Shown here piece after piece: positions 58,201-64,000 of a DNA stretch of 64,000 nucleotides (position 1 is its first letter; each line of letters opens with the position of its first letter). The notes beneath the pieces were generated by a model. The model had not been told where the DNA came from. It saw only the letters and a program-made list of their open reading frames with translations, and did not search any database. Both the position numbers and the translations under genes were made by a program. Where the stretch lies: NCBI RefSeq assembly GCF_000003815.2, contig NC_049983.1, positions 9,219,470 through 9,283,469 of the forward strand, read 5' to 3'. The stretch is from Branchiostoma floridae (Eukaryota; Chordata; Leptocardii; Amphioxiformes; Branchiostomatidae).

Positions 58201-61200
58201 TCAGGGTACTTTGCAGAGATGCTGCAGACAAAGTGGAAGAACAAGGCTCACGTTCAGATCAAACATAGTCTGGTCAACCCCAGCGCATTCAGATCAGTGT
58301 TACAGTATCTATATACAGGTAAGCAAAGCATTGCCAAACTATTAAGGGAAGTATGACAGTTACTGTAAGAATTGTTTCAGTGGTTGTTGTATGATTTTCA
58401 AATGTTTGGGAATGGTCATTACCAGTAGAAAATGTGGGTAGTTTTTAGAACAGGACTCCCAATGTTACATGGGCCCATGTTATATTGAATCTAGCTGTGC
58501 CATGTCTATGTGATAAAACTCTCTCTTTCCCTCTCACTGTAGGTCGATTAGATACTGATGTCTACAATGTTGAGGACTGTATAAGACTGGCCAAGCAGTG
58601 TCGACTAGGAAAACTCATCGATGAACTTGAGAAGAGGCTAAAGGCAGTGTATGACTTCGGTATGTATTGTATGACTTTAGTTGCATTGCATTGTGAGTAA
58701 ACAGCTTTAATTCATTACACCCAGGTTCAAGTTTTAGGGACCAGACTTATAGGGTTGTTTCATTCACACCAGGATGGACTCCTATGTATATTGTTAGTTT
58801 TATGTGGCGCTCAAGGTATGGCTGTCCTTAAATATGGAACCTATGGCTTTACATCGTATTCAAAGGAGTGTAACCCTTTCCAGTATAGGGTGCAAGTTGG
58901 TTAAGCGCCAAAGGCCACGATTTATGTTTCTCCTCTCCAGGCCCAGAAAAAGCATTACTTTGAAAGTTTCTTAGTTTCTTCATAACGTTTGCAAGGTGAC
59001 CTGTTGTAGCTCTTCATCATGTTCCTAATTCTGTCATTCAGAGTACTGGCCTTTGTAAAGACAATGCTCACTACCGAAGGTGTTGGTTTCACATTGTGCA
59101 CCTGGCCTGGTTTTACTATTTTTCTGCTGCCCTGAAAACAAAGAAAAAACTACAAAGAACAATGTCTGCTTTAAAGTAGGATCCCACGGGTCCAGAGATG
59201 AGGTTACTTAGCATCAGCTTGTGTCTTTTTCCCCCAGTATCTACCAAGCCAGGCACTCATGTGACCATGATCAGTGTGGAACATGAGGGTCTGTATAACC
59301 AGGATCTATGTGAAGACTTCGGCAGACTTGCGGAAAGCTGCATGCCTCCAGAGCTGGGCAACTGGGTATGTGCAGAACAACATTAGCACAACCAATTTAA
59401 AGTTGAAAGGAATCATTAAAAATGTTCTTCTTCATATGTTGATGAAGGTAAAGTAAACATTTTAAGTATCCAAGTAAATATTTTTTGTATTTCAATGCCT
59501 ACAACTACAACTACAACAAAATACAGACATTACTTCCAGACATTTTGTGTGATATCCGTCACTATGAACATAAATACATGAGATGTAGCTCGTACTGTTG
59601 AATAGGAAAAGTGATGAATGTCACTCAAAACATAATCTCAATATTCTATCCAATTGTAGAGATTGAATTGTCTTTAAAACATGTTTTTCTTGGTTGAGTT
59701 CCTTTCCCATCCTTCTATGTATGTGGATATTTGCTAAAAACTATTGGATTTTCCTTTTCAGGTCACCTCCGGAGTCTTACCGTTTTTCTGCAGCCCTGAA
59801 GACGAAGACAAGACTGCGTATGATGACGTCTGCTTTGAGGTAGAATCCCACAGGTTCTACTGTCACAAGGTAAGGCAAGTTCCTACCCACTGATAATTCT
59901 TTCATGTGTTTAAACACTTCGTCACTGAATACAAGAAAAATAGGTTAGTAGCCTGAGTGCCAGCCTCCGTAATGACTGCTGGATCAATTCAAAAGGATTG
60001 AGCCAGCTGTTACTATGAGGGCTGTCACTCAGGTTAAAAAAGACACTCCCATATTGATATTAGAAAAGTCCCTTTTTCCACTTGTTACCATTGATATCTT
60101 GTATTAAAGCACTGTACTTGTTCTATAGATATTGTTTTTCTAGATACAGTCGCAATTTGCTTTTAGCCAAGAACTTGCAAATCGATAAATAAAATTGTGC
60201 TTTCTGTATCTATGTTAGAAGACTTGAAAATATTGATTCATAAAGGTAAGGAAGTCAGAAAAAGGCGAAAATAGCATTTCAGAGGGTGTAGATTTAAAAC
60301 AATTTCTGGACCCCCCAGGATCGTCGCGTCTGCCGTGCTCAACACGATTTCCATTCAAAATCCAGAGGACGTAAAAAAATTCAGGCTAGCTAGAACGCTG
60401 ATCTTCTCCAATTTTATAACATTCACAGTTGTGTTGCTTAATTGTGACAAACTACTAGTATTTCCCCTTTGTTTCCAGGTCTTTCTCTGTGGTCGCAGTG
60501 ACTACTTCAAGGCCCTTCTGATTGACCACTTCAGCGAGAGACCTAAGGAGGACTCGGAGACGGAGGCTCCCATCCCTGTAGTGGAGTTGCATGATGTCAG
60601 TGCATACGTCTTCAGCAGGGTCTTATACTACATCTATCAGGACAGCACTGAGGTAAGGGCTTGGATAAGGATTGTAGTAGTTTTTTTTGGTGATTTTGAT
60701 TTTAATTATGATAATGCTGAAATGACAAACAATAGTAGTAACAATAGTACCAAAATTGAAAATAACAATGATGACAATGATTGCAAAAAATGTTGTTGGT
60801 GTAGAATATTCTTCCTCCTAGCAGAAAAGGTTTACAGAAAAGGCTGGGCTGGCTATTATGTCAGGCTACCCAAGTACCCCCATTCATCGCCCCAATTCTT
60901 TTTTCCCTCGCACACACTACTTTGGGGCGGGCTTAATAGTATTGTATGTGAGTAGCTTGACACGAGGCTAGAGGGAAAAACATTATGAATTTTTGCAAAA
61001 ATGTTGTTTTCTAGTTTACCTGTATAATTCCTAATATTGCGTGCTGAAGTCTTGTACTTTTACCTGCAGGTGTCCCCTGACCATGTGTTTGAGGTGTTAC
61101 GAGTAGCGGACATGTACCTGTTACCTGGGCTGAAGAGACAGTGTGCCAACGTCATCAGTCAACACCTGGACGAAAACAACGTCATCCCGGTCCTCCGAGC

Positions 61201-62041
61201 GTCGCGACTGTTCGAGCTGCCACGGCTTGAGGATCAGTGCACCGAATACATGGCCAAGGTCTTGGATAAGGTGAGCAAGCCAGAAGGCAGATGTGAAACT
61301 TGTAAAGTGTAGTGTAGCATCATACCAAGATGTTTGTAAGGGTGGTGGTAGGGTGGTAGCTGGTCTCGATGGCGTCTCTTACATAGAGTTCGTGAGAATA
61401 GCTGCCAATATTAGTCGTAAACTCAAAACCCTAGAAAACGCAGAAGTTTGCTACGGTTGCTTGTCTTGTTCCCTCTCTCTCCGTGACTCTCTAAAAGAGT
61501 ACAAAAGTGCTACTCTACTATTTATACATTTCCTTATCTGTCAGTGAAAGTAACATTTTTCTCTGACTTAATCATGATGACCTATATCCTGGGCAGTTTA
61601 ATGGAAAGCTCCCAACTGTATCCCAAGTATGGTGATGTCCTTGTTCAGTGACCACAGAGTCGTGCTTACTGACCATAGAGCCTTGCTCCCCAACGGTACA
61701 AACTCGAATGGAATGTAGCTGATGATTCTAGCTGAGTAAAGTCAGTAAAGTCCACTTAAGTTGAAGATTCAAGTTCTGCATTGAAGTAGACAAATCTAAT
61801 CTAAAATTCCTAATATGTACAATCCTTATCTCAGCTGGTGGAGACGGATGACTTTGCGGACCTGGTTCGAGAGGACGCGGCCCAAGTGGAGGCGCGAGAG
61901 GAGACGGACTCCATCCCCGTGGTGGACGACATCCGCTACCACATCACCAGTAACGTGCAGACCTACAGCGCTCTGGACGAGGCCAATCAGAAGCTGGCGG
62001 CGCTGGACTGGTTACTTGACAGGCTGGGGTTAGAAGGGTAG
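52985..62041 (+). CDS. ABTB1: ABTB1, ankyrin repeat and BTB/POZ domain-containing protein 1
   Basis: Complete gene; 11 exons join in phase to 486 aa (human about 478): 52985-53040, 55535-55597, 56865-56920, 57377-57521, 58113-58318, 58543-58659, 59238-59365, 59762-59869, 60479-60652, 61070-61270, 61835-62041. It starts MDLHELFLACRKGDLSRV, the ABTB1 opening. The N-terminal ankyrin part (about 1-75) includes DRWDSTPLYYACLCGHEDLV and GARCEANTFDGERCLYGAL. BTB 1 (about 110-215) has YEDVEFEVHDEVFTAHKC and SGYFAEMLQTKWK. BTB 2 (about 275-395) has DDVCFEVESHRFYCHKVF, CGRSDYFKALL, VLRVADMYLLPGLKRQC. The C-terminus has EDQCTEYMAKVLDKL and ETDSIPVVDDIRYHI. In vertebrates it is a cytoplasmic BTB adaptor with growth-related roles. 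The donor after exon 3 is GC (AAAG/GCAAGA). Large introns 1-3 carry most of the repeats. Confidence 0.97.
54028..54545 (+). repeat. 33-bp G-rich minisatellite, about 15 copies
   Basis: The unit GGATTGGATAGGGGGGTTGG + GTCAGGGAAATCT repeats with a 33-base period and few substitutions, in intron 1 of ABTB1. Each unit has three G-runs of at least three (GGGGGG, GGG, GGG) on the transcribed gene's sense strand. As 33 is a multiple of three and stops are rare, long frames open on both strands (LDRGVGSGKFG-type and NPDFPDPTPLS-type repeats). These are by-products, not genes. Confidence 0.95.
54886..55105. mobile_element. diverged copy of the 3889-4117 element
   Basis: It shares TATTGGCAGGCATTT...GG(C/G)CCAAGAAAATA and the end TTTTCTGTACTAGCACCCACCCCTA. 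The left terminal repeat is not clear. In ABTB1 intron 1. Confidence 0.5.
55227..55260. repeat. (ATTG)n microsatellite
   Basis: About seven ATTG units, in ABTB1 intron 1. A shorter ATTGATTGATTG run occurs near 63745-63765. Confidence 0.85.
55826..56734. mobile_element. 909-bp inverted-repeat element of the ACAGTCAAACCTGT family
   Basis: TACAGTCAAACCTGT at 55826 is mirrored by ACAGGTTTGACTGTA ending at 56734, with TA at both borders. The terminal ~80 bases on each side match the small MITE at 63375-63556 (GGCCACT.., GGTGGCC..). The interior (about 55900-56640) is not in the small copies and has higher CpG content. No transposase frame was recognised. In ABTB1 intron 2. Confidence 0.8.
57005..57247 (-). 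mobile_element. tRNA-derived SINE
   Basis: On the minus strand, GTGTGGCGTAATCAGCAG is followed by GGTCCGGGGTTCAAAACC (box B-like), and then a body with CCCTTGGGAAAGGCACTTAACATGACTTTC and GGTAAAAATGAGTAGCTAGC. It lies in ABTB1 intron 3. It differs from the SINEs at 23690 and 39325, though its body pattern (GGTTTAGGGCCGTCC) recalls the one at 34325. Confidence 0.7.
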
Positions 62042-63374
62042 TAAGTGTGATGGAACCTTCCATGTCATCTTCAGGGGTGCCTAAGCTTTTGCACAAAGTT
62101 TATGAAATCGGTATGAATTTTATTAAAAACACAAAAATCACTATGCGAAAATATAAAAATCTTATGTGATATGCGCAAATATACCATCTTTTCCTGTTAC
62201 CACCATCTTAGATACCTCGCTTAACTTCATGCAACCTGTCATGCAACCTGGACAGCAGTTGGCCGGTTTGCATAAAATGAATACGTATCCAGTTTGATTT
62301 GTTGACATTTCACAAATCACGTTTCACATGTTGATGCGTATCACAGAAGATTTGCGGGTTTTCACTTTGCACTTCAGTCAGTCAATAAGCCATTTATATT
62401 CACGTATAATATGGGCTTATCTAATAGAATTTTTAAAAAGTTTTTGCACAGTGATTTTTGCGTTTTTGAAAAATTCTTACACATTTTATCAAATTCCTGC
62501 AAATACTTGGACACCCCTTGTCTTCAGATTGAAGAATTCTGTCCAAAAAAAAGTTAAGCATACTAACTTATAGCTTGGATTGTTCACATGGCTTAATAGG
62601 CAATGTACAAAGATGTAATTCTAAGCTGCCCGAATACTAGAAAAATAGCTTCAGAATGAAGAATTTTGTTGCAAGCAAGTTCGCACAGTTGTAGCTTGGA
62701 TTTTAGGCCAACAGAAAACACACACAACAAACAAAATAATGTTTTGTCTACTTCTGTGCTGATAGGGAATTCTTGGGTAACTATAGTCTTTCACTTTCTC
62801 ATTATACTACTGGAACTACTAGTAAAAATTACAGGTAAGAGTACATGGTTGTATATGTATTTAAGTGGAATTCTTTTGTAGCAAATTAAACTCAACCCTG
62901 CCTTGTAAAAAATGGAATGTTACTAATAGAACAGTATTATATCTAATGTTATGCAAAACAAGAGAAGTGGTTTTAGTAAGTAAAAAATATTAGAAAGTAA
63001 TATGATAATGTTTCATTGTAAAATATGACTTGTTGATATTATGGAATCAAATGTCCTAATTATTATATCATATTCAACATATATCTACAATAATAAGATT
63101 GTAAAAGTGTGACATATTCACAAACATTCATATTGAATGTAGAGAAAATTATTCATAGTTTAATGGTGAAAATATTTAATATGTACTTTTCATATTCAAT
63201 TCCTCTTGCATTTGTTGCCTCTATGCACATATAGCAGTATAAATTTGCTGGCACATTGTGTGTATATTGTATGAAATGTTTCCAAATCTTTTTATATATT
63301 TTACTATATGCTGATGCCATGATACGCCTTTGTACAATTTCATGTATATTAATTTGCCAAATTCACATCTTCTA
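62042..63374. other. ABTB1 3' region, AT-rich, nothing else recognised
   Basis: Downstream of the ABTB1 stop. Must contain its 3' UTR; no clear AATAAA was fixed. No further gene recognised. Confidence 0.4.
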
Positions 63375-63556
63375 TACAGTCAAACCTGTATTAGGGACCA
63401 CCTCTACAGAGGGGCCACCTGTCCATAGTGGCCACTTTTTGTCGGTCCCTTGGGTATTTTATCTACAAGTTGCCACCTCTATACAGAGGCCACCTGTCTA
63501 TAGTGGCCAAATTTGTCCGGTCCCTTGAGTGGCCGCTATAGACAGGTTTGACTGTA
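63375..63556. mobile_element. complete small MITE, ACAGTCAAACCTGT family
   Basis: TACAGTCAAACCTGTATTAG at the left and CTATAGACAGGTTTGACTGTA at the right, 182 bases, with TA at both borders. The body is built of repeated GGCCACCTGTC(C/T)ATAGTGGCCA text. It is the reference copy for the relics at 14043, 25266 and the long copy at 55826. Confidence 0.88.
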
Positions 63557-64000
63557 TATACATTTGGTGCTTTTTCAAATCCATCATTTTCTGCCAGTTT
63601 CTTTATGTTTTCTACCAAAGTTAATGTAACTTGGTGATAGCCATATGTAGACAACAGTTACATGTTGTCTGTACATGTAGGTTACATACTCTACAATTAA
63701 GGAGCATATATACATGTGTGTAGCTTTCTCTGATTGGTCAATTGATTAATAGATTGATTGATTGACATATTGCTTTACCGTTTCCTGTTGAAACACTCCA
63801 AGCTCATACCATACATTTGTATGGCAATCGGTATACCATGTATACTTGCCAGACGATTTCAGAAATGGAACTTCCTTAATAGCTTGAAATAGAATCTCCT
63901 TGCTTTTGAATACCAGGTAGTTTTCATGCTGCTATTATAATAGGGTGCTTCTCTTGGTAGGTGTCAACATAAGGATGTATTTGCATGTTGTCTAAATCAA
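63557..64000. other. no gene recognised
   Basis: AT-rich sequence with a short ATTG run; nothing else seen to the window end. Confidence 0.4.

Overview
This window looks like nuclear DNA from an invertebrate chordate, most probably an amphioxus (Branchiostoma). The genes are intron-rich and chordate/metazoan in type, and many small exons align closely with vertebrate orthologues. The introns and spacers are full of short non-autonomous DNA transposons, tRNA-derived SINEs, one CR1-like LINE fragment and tandem repeats. The species call is inference. Two 100-base N runs (1871-1970 and 40084-40183) mark assembly gaps. Splice coordinates were read by hand from splice consensus, phase and remembered family conservation; no transcript data or searches were used.

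Layout. (1) 1455-1674, +: first coding exon of an LLPH-like nucleolar protein; the rest is probably in the gap. (2) 5537-26534, -: a complete importin-9 (IPO9) gene, 26 coding exons and 1037 codons, convergent with LLPH. One of its introns reads as a U12-type AT-AC intron. Another splice region is caught in a nested tandem duplication. (3) About 27430-28975, -: a 5'-truncated CR1-like retrotransposon that keeps an open reverse transcriptase frame. (4) 30093-34061, -: a secreted fibrinogen-related-domain protein (302 aa) with a Cys/Pro-rich hinge. (5) 35452-38398, -: a BTB-BACK-Kelch protein (579 aa), probably with a distant non-coding first exon near 42.4-42.6 kb. (6) 45218-52059, -: a 509-aa fusion of two bacterial-type glycosyltransferase modules, DUF2064/TIGR04282 and GT2/TIGR04283. 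(7) 52985-62041, +: a complete ABTB1 gene (11 exons, 486 aa), head-to-head with the fusion gene across about 0.9 kb.

The genes do not form an obvious pathway. They are nuclear import (IPO9), ribosome biogenesis/nucleolus (LLPH), two BTB proteins of the cullin-3 adaptor type (Kelch-like, ABTB1), a secreted lectin-like protein and the orphan glycosyltransferase fusion. The most unusual item is that fusion. In bacteria its two modules occur as neighbouring genes annotated with arsenosugar/selenodomain-linked systems. Here they are one spliced chordate gene with a predicted membrane anchor. At least four inverted-repeat element families and three SINE families recur across the window, so much of the non-coding sequence is decayed mobile DNA.
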